Assembly (NCBI GenBank): GCA_902761755.1
Contig: CACWLP010000009.1
Coordinates: 1 to 64,000 of the forward strand
Length of the DNA stretch: 64,000 nucleotides
Source: an uncultured Eubacteriales bacterium
GTDB taxonomy: Bacteria > Bacillota > Clostridia > Christensenellales > Aristaeellaceae
Direction of reading: 5' to 3'
Shown here: positions 34,260-42,352 of the stretch, piece by piece
How positions within the stretch are numbered: position 1 is the first letter of the stretch
Layout: every line of letters begins with the position of its first letter
The notes under the pieces: model-generated
Database searches by the model: none
What the model was told of the DNA's origin: nothing
Seen by the model: the letters and a program-made list of their open reading frames with translations, nothing else
Program-made: the position numbers and the translations under genes

Positions 34260-34877
34260 ATGTCCATGCAGCCTGCCCAGCAGACGCCGGCCCTCAACGA
34301 AAAAAAGAAAGCGGAGAAGCCAAAGAAAACCGTGCAGCAGGAAATTATCAGCTGGATCCTGTCCTTCGCAGGGGCGCTCGCAGTGATCCTGGCCATGCAG
34401 ACCTGGGTGGGCCTGCCCATTCCCGTCAAAGGAGCCAGCATGCAGAACACCCTGATGGACGGGGAATTGCTGTGGGTCTCCCGCCTGGATAAGAATTACA
34501 GCCGGGGCGACGTGGTGATCTGCCATTATCCCAACCGGATCCAGGCCACTTATTCCATCGGCCCGGCAGGAAAGCTGGAGATCCATGAAATATTCGTCAA
34601 GCGCCTGGTGGCGCTTCCCGGCGATACGGTGGAAATCCGCCTGCACAAGCTTTACGTCAACGGGGAGCTGGTGCCCGACCCGCCGGAAATGGGCAGTCAG
34701 CCGGCGGATTACGGCCCCATTACCCTGGAAGAAGACCAATACTTCGTCATCGGCGACAACCGCCTGACCTCCAACGACAGCCGAAAGGAAAACATCGGCC
34801 CCATCTCCCGGGATATGCTGCAGGGCAAGGTCAAATGCGTGCTGTGGCCCCTGAACCGGATCCGCGGGATACAGTAA
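34260..34877 (+). CDS. lepB: Second type I signal peptidase
   Basis: A 205-residue paralogue of the preceding gene. Residues 1-28 form a short Gln/Lys-rich cytoplasmic region; the TM helix is about 30-48. Catalytic Ser60 lies in VKGASMQNTL and Lys114 in FVKRLVALPGDTVEIRLH, with GDNRLTSNDSR near the end. It is probably a tandem duplicate with divergent loops, so the two may differ in substrate preference or growth phase. Its start is one base after the previous stop. The hairpin repeat copy 2 begins 3 bases after its own stop. Confidence 0.92.
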   Translation: MSMQPAQQTPALNEKKKAEKPKKTVQQEIISWILSFAGALAVILAMQTWVGLPIPVKGASMQNTLMDGELLWVSRLDKNYSRGDVVICHYPNRIQATYSIGPAGKLEIHEIFVKRLVALPGDTVEIRLHKLYVNGELVPDPPEMGSQPADYGPITLEEDQYFVIGDNRLTSNDSRKENIGPISRDMLQGKVKCVLWPLNRIRGIQ

Positions 34878-34880
34878 AAA

Positions 34881-35158
34881 GGGGCTGTTGCCACAGCCCC
34901 TTCGATCAAATGGATCCTCCATTTGATCGACATAAAACGCCTTTTCCTCTCGTCCCTGCGGGACTCCCGGGCGGAAAAGGCGCAAGGAAAGTCGCTGCTG
35001 CGGATTACACTTGGAGGGGCTGCGGCCCCTCCAAACCACCCCGGGATTCTTCGATTCCCCGGTATTCACTGTTGCTCATTCTTTTTTGAAAACCAATATC
35101 CCTGTAAACTAAAGAGGATGTTGCAGATTGGCTTTACGCAACATCCCCTTTTGTTTTG
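34881..35158 (+). repeat. Modular hairpin-rich intergenic repeat, copy 2 (lacks the AGCATTTTTGCT module)
   Basis: Begins with GGGGCTGTTGCCACAGCCCC (34881-34900) three bases after the lepB2 stop. It then has the GATCAAATGGATCC hairpin, the CGCCTTTTCC/GGAAAAGGCG hairpin, GGAGGGG/CCCCTCC, and the tail ending in GCAACATCCCC. It is near-identical to copy 1 over long stretches, but the about 60-base AGCATTTTTGCT hairpin block is missing, with a direct join GGAAAG-TCGCTGCTGCGG. The 3' stem has co-varying changes (ATGTTGCAGA and GCAACAT). Confidence 0.85.
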
Positions 35159-35162
35159 GGTT

Positions 35163-35921
35163 TCAGACGCTCAGTTTCCTTTCCATGATCTGGGCGGTGC
35201 AGACGTACATGCCCGCGGAGAATACCAGCGTCACCGCGCTGCGCACCAGATACACCGTATTGATCCCGGTGCCCTGGGGAACGAGGGCGGAAACTGCCAG
35301 GTTCTCCAGCACCCGCAGCCCAATCGTCAGCGCCAGGAACAGCACGAAGCTCAGCAGCCCGTTGTACTTTTTCCCGTTGAGCAGGGCGGCGCTGATCACA
35401 TCCGCCAGGTACGCCATGATCACCACGGAAAACCATCCGGTCAGCAGGTTCAGGAAGAAGCAGGCCATCCCGAAGGCGTTGATCTGGATCTCGTTATTGA
35501 TGGAATGAATGAAATCCTCCAGGAATCTCCACAGCTCCCCGACGGTAGAAAACTTGGCGAAGAGCAGCATGATGTCCAGCGCCCCCAGCCCGAAGAAAAA
35601 GGCCCCCGTCGCCAGCATGCTCAGCCCGTTTTCGATCACCTTCGCCCCCAGGATCTTATAGCAGCTGTTGGGCGTCATGAACAGCATGTAGCCCTGCCGG
35701 GTGTTCATATCCCGGTGAAGCGTCACGACGCTGTTGAGCCCGATCACCATGACGCCGCCGAAGGCCAGCAGCGTCAGGATCCCCGCGCTGATGGCGGCCC
35801 AGTTTTCATCGTGCCTGAATACGCCGATCAGGTACGCGATTTCTGCCGCCGCCGTGATCCCAAGCAGGATCAGCTTCAGCGCCATGGTCTTTCTCCATTC
35901 GTATTTCATCAGGTTTTTCAT
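35163..35921 (-). CDS. ABC-2 type permease
   Basis: A 252-residue membrane protein with six predicted TM helices (LILLGITAAAEIAYLIGVF; ISAGILTLLAFGGVMVIGL; the FGMACFFLNLLTGWFSVVIM region; and others). It is co-translated with the ATPase upstream (ATGA overlap at 35918-35921). The LHRDMNTRQGYMLFMTPNSC cytoplasmic loop, with 'GYMLFMTP', is the usual conserved segment of GntR/YtrA-linked ABC exporters. The substrate is unknown. It is the third gene of the operon led by the GntR repressor. Confidence 0.85.
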   Translation of the reverse strand: MKNLMKYEWRKTMALKLILLGITAAAEIAYLIGVFRHDENWAAISAGILTLLAFGGVMVIGLNSVVTLHRDMNTRQGYMLFMTPNSCYKILGAKVIENGLSMLATGAFFFGLGALDIMLLFAKFSTVGELWRFLEDFIHSINNEIQINAFGMACFFLNLLTGWFSVVIMAYLADVISAALLNGKKYNGLLSFVLFLALTIGLRVLENLAVSALVPQGTGINTVYLVRSAVTLVFSAGMYVCTAQIMERKLSV

Positions 35922-36628
35922 GCGTTCGCCCCCTCGCTGTGGCTGTAGATTTCCCGATACCGGTCCGCCATGGACAGGCCGCGCTGCTCTCTCATTTCCT
36001 CCAGATCCGTACATTCCACCAGCACGCCGTTTTTCAGGTAAGCCGCCCGGTCGGCGATGGCTTCCATTTCCTCCACCAGATGGGAGGACAGGAGCAGCAG
36101 CTTGTTTTCCGCCGCGCTTTCCAGGATGCAGGCGCGGATCACGTCCCGGGCCAGCAAATCGATTCCGTTGAAGGGCTCGTCCAGCATATACACCCGGGCG
36201 TCCCGGGCCAGGGTGACGGCGATTTTCAGCTTCGCCATCATGCCGGAGGAAAGTTCCCGGGTCTTGAGGGTTTCGTTCAGCTCCATCCTTTCCAAAAGCG
36301 CACGGTAGCGGTCGGCGGAATAGTCGGCGAAAAAGTCGCCGTAATACTTCCCCACGTCCCGGGCCGTCATCCAGGTGTAAAAATACGGCTCCGTGGACAT
36401 ATAGGCGATCTGCTTCCGGCTTTCGATATCCACCGGCCTGCCCTCGAACGTCATTTCCCCCGACGTGGGCTTGATCAGCCCCGCGGCCATTTTCATCCAG
36501 GTGGTTTTGCCGCTTCCGTTGGGGCCCAGCATGGCGTAGATATGCCCCGGTTCCATTTCCAGCGTCACATGGTCCACCGCCGTTTTCCGGCCGAACATTT
36601 TTGTGATTTCCTTGCTTGCCAACATCAT
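35918..36628 (-). CDS. ABC transporter ATP-binding protein
   Basis: A 236-residue exporter ATPase: Walker A GPNGSGKTTW, signature LSSGMMAKLKIAVTLARD, Walker B VYMLDEPFNGID, switch His LLSSHLVEE. Its start overlaps the stop of the GntR gene by four bases, and its stop overlaps the permease start, so the three genes form one translationally coupled unit. It is probably an exporter induced by cell-envelope-active compounds, as in other YtrA-type systems (inference). Confidence 0.92.
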   Translation of the reverse strand: MMLASKEITKMFGRKTAVDHVTLEMEPGHIYAMLGPNGSGKTTWMKMAAGLIKPTSGEMTFEGRPVDIESRKQIAYMSTEPYFYTWMTARDVGKYYGDFFADYSADRYRALLERMELNETLKTRELSSGMMAKLKIAVTLARDARVYMLDEPFNGIDLLARDVIRACILESAAENKLLLLSSHLVEEMEAIADRAAYLKNGVLVECTDLEEMREQRGLSMADRYREIYSHSEGANA

Positions 36629-36981
36629 TCTTTTTCCTCCTCCAGGATCATCCGGGCCGCCTCCTGCCGCCCGATCCCCAGTTTTTCCATTTCGTTTGCA
36701 AAACGCGCCGCGGCCTGCCGGGCCATCGTCCCGCGCACCTGCGCGATCCTTTCCTCATCCCCGGTCACATAGGTGCCCATGCCCCGCCGGCTTTCGCACA
36801 GGCCCTCCCGTTCCAATTCCTGATACACCCGGGCAGCCGTGTTGGGATTGATGGTGTACAGAACCGCCAATTCCCTCCCGCCGGGCAGCTTCTCCCCCGG
36901 CGGACGCCTGCCCGTCACGATGTCCGTCTTGATCGCCGTCATCACCTGCAGCCAGATGGGGCTGTTGGGATCGTACTGCAT
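36625..36981 (-). CDS. GntR-family regulator, YtrA type
   Basis: A 118-residue repressor. The winged-helix domain PIWLQVMTAIKTDIVTGRRP then GEKLPGGRELAVLYTINPNT, AARVYQELEREG and GMGTYVT is typical of YtrA-type GntR proteins. A short C-terminal helix region replaces a ligand-binding domain. It is the first gene of the ABC exporter operon and overlaps the ATPase gene. An inverted repeat at 37001-37028 overlaps its -10 box and is probably its own operator. Confidence 0.93.
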   Translation of the reverse strand: MQYDPNSPIWLQVMTAIKTDIVTGRRPPGEKLPGGRELAVLYTINPNTAARVYQELEREGLCESRRGMGTYVTGDEERIAQVRGTMARQAAARFANEMEKLGIGRQEAARMILEEEKE

Positions 36982-37000
36982 CGTCTCCCTCCTTGGTTGC

Positions 37001-37028
37001 TTAGTGCACTATGCACATAGTACACTAA
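37001..37028. promoter_or_regulatory. Probable YtrA-type operator (inverted repeat)
   Basis: TTAGTG (37001-37006) and CACTAA (37023-37028) are perfect arms, with AC/GT half-steps inside, around a central TATGCACATA. It spans the -10 box of the promoter at 37017-37045, a position suited to autorepression. Confidence 0.75.
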
Positions 37029-37045
37029 AGCAATCAGCTTGTCAA
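37017..37045 (-). promoter_or_regulatory. Promoter of the GntR-ABC exporter operon
   Basis: On the minus strand TTGACA (37040-37045), 17 bases, TACTAT (37017-37022). Confidence 0.8.
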
Positions 37046-37207
37046 CCCCTCTTTCAAAAAAATTTCAAAATTTTTCTTTCCATCATTTTTTGTTCCTTTA
37101 CTTCATTTTTGGCGGTCATTTTTTCAACCGGATATTCCGTCTTGTTTCTTTTTTTTTTTCTGGTATCATATCACCTGCAAAATGATCAAAGAAGGTGTGG
37201 AAAGATC
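37046..37207 (+). promoter_or_regulatory. AT-rich region with putative oadB promoter
   Basis: A marked T-rich stretch (about 37050-37160). TTGTTT (37142-37147), 16 bases, TATCAT (37164-37169) is a weak promoter, followed by AAGAAGGTG. No gene is visible. Confidence 0.45.
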
Positions 37208-38323
37208 ATGGCGGATTTCTTTCAGAGCCTGCTGGGGAACGTGACCAACGTAACCTGGCAGATGGCGGTAATGTGGGCGATCGGCGCGCTGCTGATCTAC
37301 CTGGCCATTAAAAAGGATATGGAACCCAGTTTGCTCCTGCCCATGGGCTTCGGGGCCATCCTGGTAAACCTGCCGGTGGGCAGCGAGGCGCTGGCGCCCA
37401 TCAAGACCCTGTTTGACGCGGGCATCGAAAACGAGCTGTTCCCGCTGCTGCTGTTCATCGGCATCGGCGCCATGTGCGATTTCGGGCCCCTGCTCAACGA
37501 TCCCAAGCTGATGCTCTTCGGCGCGGCGGCCCAGTTCGGCATCTTCTTTACCCTGTCCATGGCCAGCGTGTTCGGCTTCTCCCTGCGGGACGCGGCCTCC
37601 ATCGCCGTCATCGGCGCGGCGGACGGCCCCACCTCCATCGTGGTGGCCCAGCAGCTCAGAAGCGGCTATCTGGGGGCCATTATGGTGGCGGCCTATTCTT
37701 ATATGGCCCTGGTGCCCATCGTGCAGCCCCCGGTGATCCGGCTGCTGACCACGAAGAAGGAACGGCTGATCCGCATGCCTTACGAGCAGAAGAACGTCAG
37801 CAAGACCACCCGCATCCTCTTCCCCATCATCGTCACCATGGTGGTGGGCATCATCGCTCCCGGCGCCGTGGCGCTGATCGGGTTCCTCATGTTCGGTAAC
37901 CTCCTGAGGGAGTGCGGCGTGCTGGATTCCCTGAGCGAAACGGCCCAGAAGGTGCTGGCCAACCTGATTACCCTGTTCCTGGGCCTCACCATCGCCTGGC
38001 GCATGCAGGCTGCGGCCTTCCTTTCGCCCCAGACCCTGCTGATCCTGCTGCTGGGCCTGATCGCCTTCGTGTTCGATACCGCCGGCGGCGTGATCTTCGC
38101 CAAGGCGATCAACCTGTTCGCCAAAAAGAAGATCAATCCCATGATCGGGGCCTGCGGCATCAGCGCCTTCCCCATGAGCAGCCGGGTGGTGCACAAAATG
38201 GGCCTGAAGGAAGACCCGCAGAATTTCCTGCTGATGCACACCGTGGGCGTCAACGTATCCGGCCAGATCGCTTCCGTCATCGCCGGAGGCCTGATCCTGA
38301 GCTTCTTTGCCGGGCTTGTGTAA
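37208..38323 (+). CDS. Na+-transporting decarboxylase beta subunit (OadB/GcdB/MmdB family)
   Basis: A 371-residue membrane carboxylate decarboxylase subunit that couples decarboxylation of a biotin-bound carboxyl group to Na+ export. GFGAILVNLPVGSEALAPIK, LFIGIGAMCDFGPLL, AIVQPPVIRLL-like (VPIVQPPVIRLLTTKKER), the GAADGPTSIVV segment with the Na+-ligand Asp, and ACGISAFPMSSRVVHKMG are conserved. About 9-11 TM helices are evident. The start follows AAGAAGGTG. An OadG-like gene follows, but no alpha (carboxyltransferase) subunit and no biotin carrier are visible in this window. Confidence 0.92.
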   Translation: MADFFQSLLGNVTNVTWQMAVMWAIGALLIYLAIKKDMEPSLLLPMGFGAILVNLPVGSEALAPIKTLFDAGIENELFPLLLFIGIGAMCDFGPLLNDPKLMLFGAAAQFGIFFTLSMASVFGFSLRDAASIAVIGAADGPTSIVVAQQLRSGYLGAIMVAAYSYMALVPIVQPPVIRLLTTKKERLIRMPYEQKNVSKTTRILFPIIVTMVVGIIAPGAVALIGFLMFGNLLRECGVLDSLSETAQKVLANLITLFLGLTIAWRMQAAAFLSPQTLLILLLGLIAFVFDTAGGVIFAKAINLFAKKKINPMIGACGISAFPMSSRVVHKMGLKEDPQNFLLMHTVGVNVSGQIASVIAGGLILSFFAGLV

Positions 38324-38337
38324 GGAGGTGCGGTAAA

Positions 38338-38709
38338 ATGAAAAAGAAAATCTTCGCCGTCCTCGCGGCGCTGCTGATCCTGCTTACGCCCCTGTGCGCC
38401 CTGGCGGATAACCCCGACGCAGTGGAAACGTGCCCTCCCATGGTTCAATCGCAGCTTGAAGCGGCCGAAGGATCCATCACCGAAAACGCCGAAATCCCCG
38501 AAGCGCCGGAAGCGGCGGAGCCCGTTTCCGAAGAGGAAGGCGCAAGCGAAACGTCCCCCGCGAAGGGAGATCAGGCCCTTTCCTTCGGCGAATCCCTGGG
38601 CTATATGCTCAAGGGCATGGCCGGTATCTTCCTGGTCACGGCCATCATCATTCTGGCGGTGGTGCTGCTGGAAAAAATCGGCGGGAAGAAGAAGGACGGC
38701 CAGGCCTGA
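38338..38709 (+). CDS. Small membrane protein, probable OadG-like gamma subunit
   Basis: A 123-residue protein. Residues 1-23 (MKKKIFAVLAALLILLTPLC) are a signal peptide or TM. A Glu/Ala/Pro-rich linker covers about 28-75. The C-terminal part SLGYMLKGMAGIFLVTAIII then LAVVLLEKIGGKKKDGQA is a TM helix with a basic tail, resembling OadG/MmdG subunits that assemble with beta. It is 14 bases after the beta gene with a TAAGGAGG site. OadG proteins normally lack a signal-peptide-like N-terminus, so this assignment rests on size, position and one helix. Confidence 0.7.
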   Translation: MKKKIFAVLAALLILLTPLCALADNPDAVETCPPMVQSQLEAAEGSITENAEIPEAPEAAEPVSEEEGASETSPAKGDQALSFGESLGYMLKGMAGIFLVTAIIILAVVLLEKIGGKKKDGQA

Positions 38710-38764
38710 CCGCGTTTTTGCGGAGATGCGATTTGGCATGAATGGAAAAAATTTTCCCATAGGG

Positions 38765-38793
38765 TTGCATTTTTCCCCCGTTCATGCTATCAT
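38765..38793 (+). promoter_or_regulatory. Ferredoxin promoter
   Basis: TTGCAT (38765-38770), 17 bases, TATCAT (38788-38793). Confidence 0.6.
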
Positions 38794-38836
38794 CTGATGG
38801 ACGTAAGTCCATGATCATTATTGGAGGTGTAACCAA

Positions 38837-39007
38837 ATGGCTTATAAGATCACTGATGCCTGCATCGCCTGCGGCGCCTGCGCGGCGGAATGCCCCGTGG
38901 AAGCGATCACCGAGGGTGACGGCAAGTACGAAATCGATCCCGAAAAGTGCATCGAGTGCGGCGCCTGCGCCGGCACCTGCCCTGTGGGCGCTCCCGAACA
39001 GGCCTGA
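38837..39007 (+). CDS. 2[4Fe-4S] clostridial-type ferredoxin
   Basis: A 56-residue low-potential electron carrier. Two CxxCxxCxxxCP clusters are visible: CIACGACAAECP (residues 9-20) and CIECGACAGTCP (38-49). The length, AYKITDACIACGACAAECPV start and short C-terminus are typical of Clostridium ferredoxins. A clear GGAGGTGTAACCAA site precedes the ATG. It is a monocistronic unit with its own promoter and terminator, in keeping with a highly expressed electron carrier for hydrogenase or pyruvate:ferredoxin oxidoreductase. Confidence 0.97.
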   Translation: MAYKITDACIACGACAAECPVEAITEGDGKYEIDPEKCIECGACAGTCPVGAPEQA

Positions 39008-39063
39008 CGCCCGCCTGCGTCCGGCAGATCATCCGTAATCATCCCGATAAAATGCCGGACGCG

Positions 39064-39093
39064 AAAACCGCCGATCCTTTCGGCGGTTTTTTC
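39064..39093 (+). terminator. Ferredoxin terminator
   Basis: AAAACCGCCGA and TCGGCGGTTTT form the stem, followed by TTC after a T-run. Confidence 0.88.
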
Positions 39094-39144
39094 GTATACG
39101 CGGATCCGGCGCCGCTCAAATCCCGCTTTTTCCGGACAATTTAC

Positions 39145-39173
39145 TTGTTTCATCCGATAAAGTGTGGTATACT
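39145..39173 (+). promoter_or_regulatory. Promoter of the acyltransferase-DUF6320 operon
   Basis: TTGTTT (39145-39150), 17 bases, TATACT (39168-39173), about 25 bases before the start codon. Confidence 0.6.
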
Positions 39174-39197
39174 GCATGTTTGAAAGGGGGCGGGCCG

Positions 39198-40478
39198 ATG
39201 GCGAAAGGGAAGCGCTGGTTCAAACTGGACAACGCCGCCAAGCTCTACCCCGCCATTTCCACCGACCGCTGGAGCAGTACCTTCCGGGTATCGGCCGAGC
39301 TGAATGAGCCCGTGGATCCGGCGCGGCTCCAACAGGCGGCGGACCGGGTGATGCCCCGGTTCCCCTCCCTGATGGTGCGGATGCGCACCGGGCTGTTCTG
39401 GTATTACCTGGAGGAGATCAAATCCCCGCTCCGGGTGCAGGAGGATACGGGCCATCCCTGCATGCCTTTCCGCTATCACCAGGATCACGGGTATCTGATG
39501 CGCATCCGGTATTACCGGAACCGGATCTCGGCGGAGTTTTTCCATTCCCTTACGGACGGCAGCGGGGGCTTCGTGTTCCTCAAGACCCTGACGGCGGAAT
39601 ACCTGCGGCTGGGCGGTGCGGACGTCGCCTGTGAAAACGGCGCGCTGGACCCTGCCGAACCCCCGGACCCCCGGGAAACCCGGGACGCTTTCCTGGATAT
39701 GCCCCTGCCCAAGGTGCGCATTTCCCGCAAGGAAGGCCGGGCGTACCACTTTCCCGGCACCCGGGAGATTCCCCACACCCTGCACACCATCGCCGCCTCC
39801 ATCCCCTGCGCTCCGCTGAAGGCGCAGGCGAAGGCCGCGGGGGCCACGGTGACAGAGTATCTGGTTTCGGTCATGCTCCTGTGCGCCGCGGAGGACCAGG
39901 CGTCGTGCCCCAGGCGAAGGCTGCTGCCGGTCCGGGTGTCGGTGCCTGTGAACATGCGCGCCTTCTATCCCTCCCCCACCGTGCGCAATTTTTCCTCCTT
40001 CGTCAATCCCGGCTTCGATCCCCGGCTGGGGGACTGCCCCTTCGACGAGATCGTCCGGGAGGTGCGCGCGTACATGGCCTATCAGGTGAATCCGCGCCTG
40101 CTTTCCGCCACCATCGCCACCAACGTGGCCGACGAAAAGAACCTGCTGATCCGCCTGGTGCCCCTGGCGCTCAAGAACCTGGTCATCAGCTCCATTTTCC
40201 GCAAGGCCGGGGACAAGCTGGTGACGGCCACGCTGTCCAACCTGGGGGTGGCAAAAATGCCCCGGGGCATGGAGAAGCACGTCCGCCGGTTTGAATTCCA
40301 GCTGGGCGTGCCGTCCGCGCCGCTGTACAACTGCGCCTGCGTCACCACGGGGGACGAAATGCGCCTGGTCTTTTCCGGGAACATCCGGGAGCCGACGCTT
40401 CCCCGGGAAATGCTCAGCTTCCTGGTGGAACAGGGGATCCCCGTGGAAGTGGAAAGCAATCTGGAGGAAGAAGGATAA
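39198..40478 (+). CDS. Acetyltransferase/condensation-fold protein (alcohol acetyltransferase-like)
   Basis: A 426-residue protein of the CoA-dependent acyltransferase superfamily (BAHD/condensation/alcohol acetyltransferase fold). The catalytic HxxxDG motif is intact: HSLTDG, with H116, D120 and G121. The ISTDRWSSTFRVSAELNEPV start, TVTEYLVSVMLLCAA helix and VPVNMRAFYPSPTVRNFSSF segment match proteins annotated as alcohol acetyltransferases in Clostridia. The downstream gene (DUF6320) overlaps by one base and is a common partner. The lipid or alcohol substrate is unknown. The start at 39198 is preceded by GGAAAGGGGG. Confidence 0.85.
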   Translation: MAKGKRWFKLDNAAKLYPAISTDRWSSTFRVSAELNEPVDPARLQQAADRVMPRFPSLMVRMRTGLFWYYLEEIKSPLRVQEDTGHPCMPFRYHQDHGYLMRIRYYRNRISAEFFHSLTDGSGGFVFLKTLTAEYLRLGGADVACENGALDPAEPPDPRETRDAFLDMPLPKVRISRKEGRAYHFPGTREIPHTLHTIAASIPCAPLKAQAKAAGATVTEYLVSVMLLCAAEDQASCPRRRLLPVRVSVPVNMRAFYPSPTVRNFSSFVNPGFDPRLGDCPFDEIVREVRAYMAYQVNPRLLSATIATNVADEKNLLIRLVPLALKNLVISSIFRKAGDKLVTATLSNLGVAKMPRGMEKHVRRFEFQLGVPSAPLYNCACVTTGDEMRLVFSGNIREPTLPREMLSFLVEQGIPVEVESNLEEEG

Positions 40479-41185
40479 TGGCTTACTGCGTACACTGCGG
40501 CGTGAAGCTGGGCGAGAGCGAAAAGAAATGCCCCCTGTGCGGCACGGGGGTATACGATCCCGCCGCCCGCCGGGATACATCCGCCCCCCGGCCCTATCCC
40601 GTGCATACGCCGGAGCAGGTGCTCAAGAAAAACAAGGATTTCCTTCAGCTGCTGGCGGGCCTGCTGCTGCTGGCGCCCGCGGCGCTGTGCCTGGTGATCG
40701 ATCTGCTCGTTTCCGGCACCGTCACCTGGAGCGCCTACGCCGCCTGCGCCCTGGCGCTTTTGTACGTCGCCGTCACCGTGCCGCTTCAAATCACCCGAAA
40801 GCGGGTATACTGGAGCCTGGCGGTATCCTTCCTCTGCCTGAACGCCTATCTGTTCCTGGCGGAGCGGTTCAGCGAATCCGGGCCCTGGTTTTTCCCCATC
40901 GCCCTGCCCGCCATTTCCCTGGGCACGGCGCTGCTGGCGGCGCTGATCATCCTGTACCGGGTGCACAGGCTGAACAAGCTGACGCTGCCGGCGGCTTCCC
41001 TGATGGCCGTAGGGCTGGAATGTCTGGCCATCGAATGGCTCTGCACCCTGCAGAGCAGCACCGCCCTGGGGTTCACCTGGTCCCCCTTCGTGCTGGCTCC
41101 TTGCCTGTTCATCGCCCTGTGCCTGTTCTTTATCAACGGCAACCGGGCAGTCCGGGAGGAGGTGCGCCGGCGGGTGCATTTCTGA
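40478..41185 (+). CDS. DUF6320-like zinc-ribbon membrane protein
   Basis: A 235-residue protein. Residues 1-26 contain a zinc ribbon (YCVHCGVKLGESEKKCPLCG, CxxC...CxxC). Six hydrophobic segments follow, beginning near FLQLLAGLLLLAPAALCLVI and ending with FVLAPCLFIALCLFF. It starts on the last base of the preceding acyltransferase gene (TAATG). This combination of zinc ribbon and membrane domain next to an acyltransferase is seen as DUF6320 in Clostridia. It may anchor or regulate the enzyme (inference). Confidence 0.8.
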   Translation: MAYCVHCGVKLGESEKKCPLCGTGVYDPAARRDTSAPRPYPVHTPEQVLKKNKDFLQLLAGLLLLAPAALCLVIDLLVSGTVTWSAYAACALALLYVAVTVPLQITRKRVYWSLAVSFLCLNAYLFLAERFSESGPWFFPIALPAISLGTALLAALIILYRVHRLNKLTLPAASLMAVGLECLAIEWLCTLQSSTALGFTWSPFVLAPCLFIALCLFFINGNRAVREEVRRRVHF

Positions 41186-41257
41186 TCCCGCCGGAATCAG
41201 CCGGTTTCCCTCATTCGGCATTTCGCATATACTGACAGACGGAAAGGATGATGAAGG

Positions 41258-42349
41258 ATGAAGAAGTATCGCGTAGGCGTCATCGGCGCCACGGGCATGG
41301 TGGGCCAGCGTTTCGTGACGCTGCTGGAGAACCACCCCTGGTTCGAGCTGACCGCCCTGGCCGCCAGCGGGCGCAGCGCCGGCAAGCCCTACGAAGAGGC
41401 GTTGGCGGGCCGCTGGGCCTTTTCCTGGCCGATCCCCGAAAAGGCGGCCAAAATGACCGTTCTGGACGCTTCGGACGTGAAAACCGTCTCGGGCCTGTGC
41501 GATTTCGTTTTCTGCGCCGTGGCCATGGACAAAGCGGCCACCCGGGCGCTGGAGGAAAGCTACGCCAAGGCGGAAACCCCCGTCATCAGCAATAACAGCG
41601 CCTGCCGGCTGCTGCCGGACGTGCCCATGCTGATCCCGGAGATCAACGCGGCCCACGCCCCCATCATTTACGCCCAGCGCAAGCGCCTGGGCACCAAGCG
41701 GGGCTTTATCGCCGTGAAGCCCAACTGCTCCATCCAGAGCTACGTCCCCGCCCTGACCCCGCTCAGGGATTTCGGGCTCAAAGCCGTGTCCGTCTGCACC
41801 TATCAGGCCATTTCCGGCGCAGGCAAGACCTTTGACCGCTTCCCGGAGATCCTGGACAACGTGATCCCCTATATCGGCGGCGAGGAAGAAAAGAGCGAGC
41901 AGGAGCCGCTGAAGATCTGGGGCGAATTGAACGCCGAAGGCACCGCCATCGTGCCGGCAATCGCCCCCGTCATCAGCGCCCAGTGCATCCGCGTGCCCGT
42001 ATCCGACGGCCACATCGCCGCCGTCAGCGTGTCCTTCGATAAAAAGCCCGACCGGCAGACCATTCTGGACCGCTGGGCGTCCTACCGCACCGTGGCCCAG
42101 CAGCTGGCCCTGCCCAGCGCCCCCACCCCCTTCGTGCGCTACATGGAGGAGCAGGACCGGCCCCAGACGAAGCTGGACCGGGATTTTGAAAAGGGCATGG
42201 GCATTTCCGTGGGCCGCCTGCGGGAAGATTCCATTTTCGATTACAAGTTCGTCTGCCTCTCCCACAATACCCTCCGCGGCGCGGCGGGCGGCGGCGTTCT
42301 CTCCGCCGAGCTGCTCTGCGCCCAGGGATATATCGAGCGAAAGGAGTAA
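41258..42349 (+). CDS. asd: Aspartate-semialdehyde dehydrogenase
   Basis: A 363-residue enzyme that reduces aspartyl-4-phosphate to aspartate semialdehyde with NADPH. The Rossmann [40 protein letters not shown], the nucleophile Cys in [32 protein letters not shown] and [16 protein letters not shown] are all conserved. It has the length of the fungal/archaeal-type Asd common in Clostridia. It leads the asd-dapA-dapB operon for lysine and diaminopimelate. No lysine riboswitch is visible in the 70 bases upstream. Confidence 0.96.
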   Translation: MKKYRVGVIGATGMVGQRFVTLLENHPWFELTALAASGRSAGKPYEEALAGRWAFSWPIPEKAAKMTVLDASDVKTVSGLCDFVFCAVAMDKAATRALEESYAKAETPVISNNSACRLLPDVPMLIPEINAAHAPIIYAQRKRLGTKRGFIAVKPNCSIQSYVPALTPLRDFGLKAVSVCTYQAISGAGKTFDRFPEILDNVIPYIGGEEEKSEQEPLKIWGELNAEGTAIVPAIAPVISAQCIRVPVSDGHIAAVSVSFDKKPDRQTILDRWASYRTVAQQLALPSAPTPFVRYMEEQDRPQTKLDRDFEKGMGISVGRLREDSIFDYKFVCLSHNTLRGAAGGGVLSAELLCAQGYIERKE

Positions 42350-42352
42350 CCC

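Noticed and set aside
37050..37165. AT-rich region as a replication origin or mobile-element scar
   Set aside because: It lacks DnaA boxes or terminal repeats; it lies between divergent promoters, where AT-rich DNA is common.
41186..41257. Lysine riboswitch before asd
   Set aside because: The interval is too short and has no conserved lysine-riboswitch elements.
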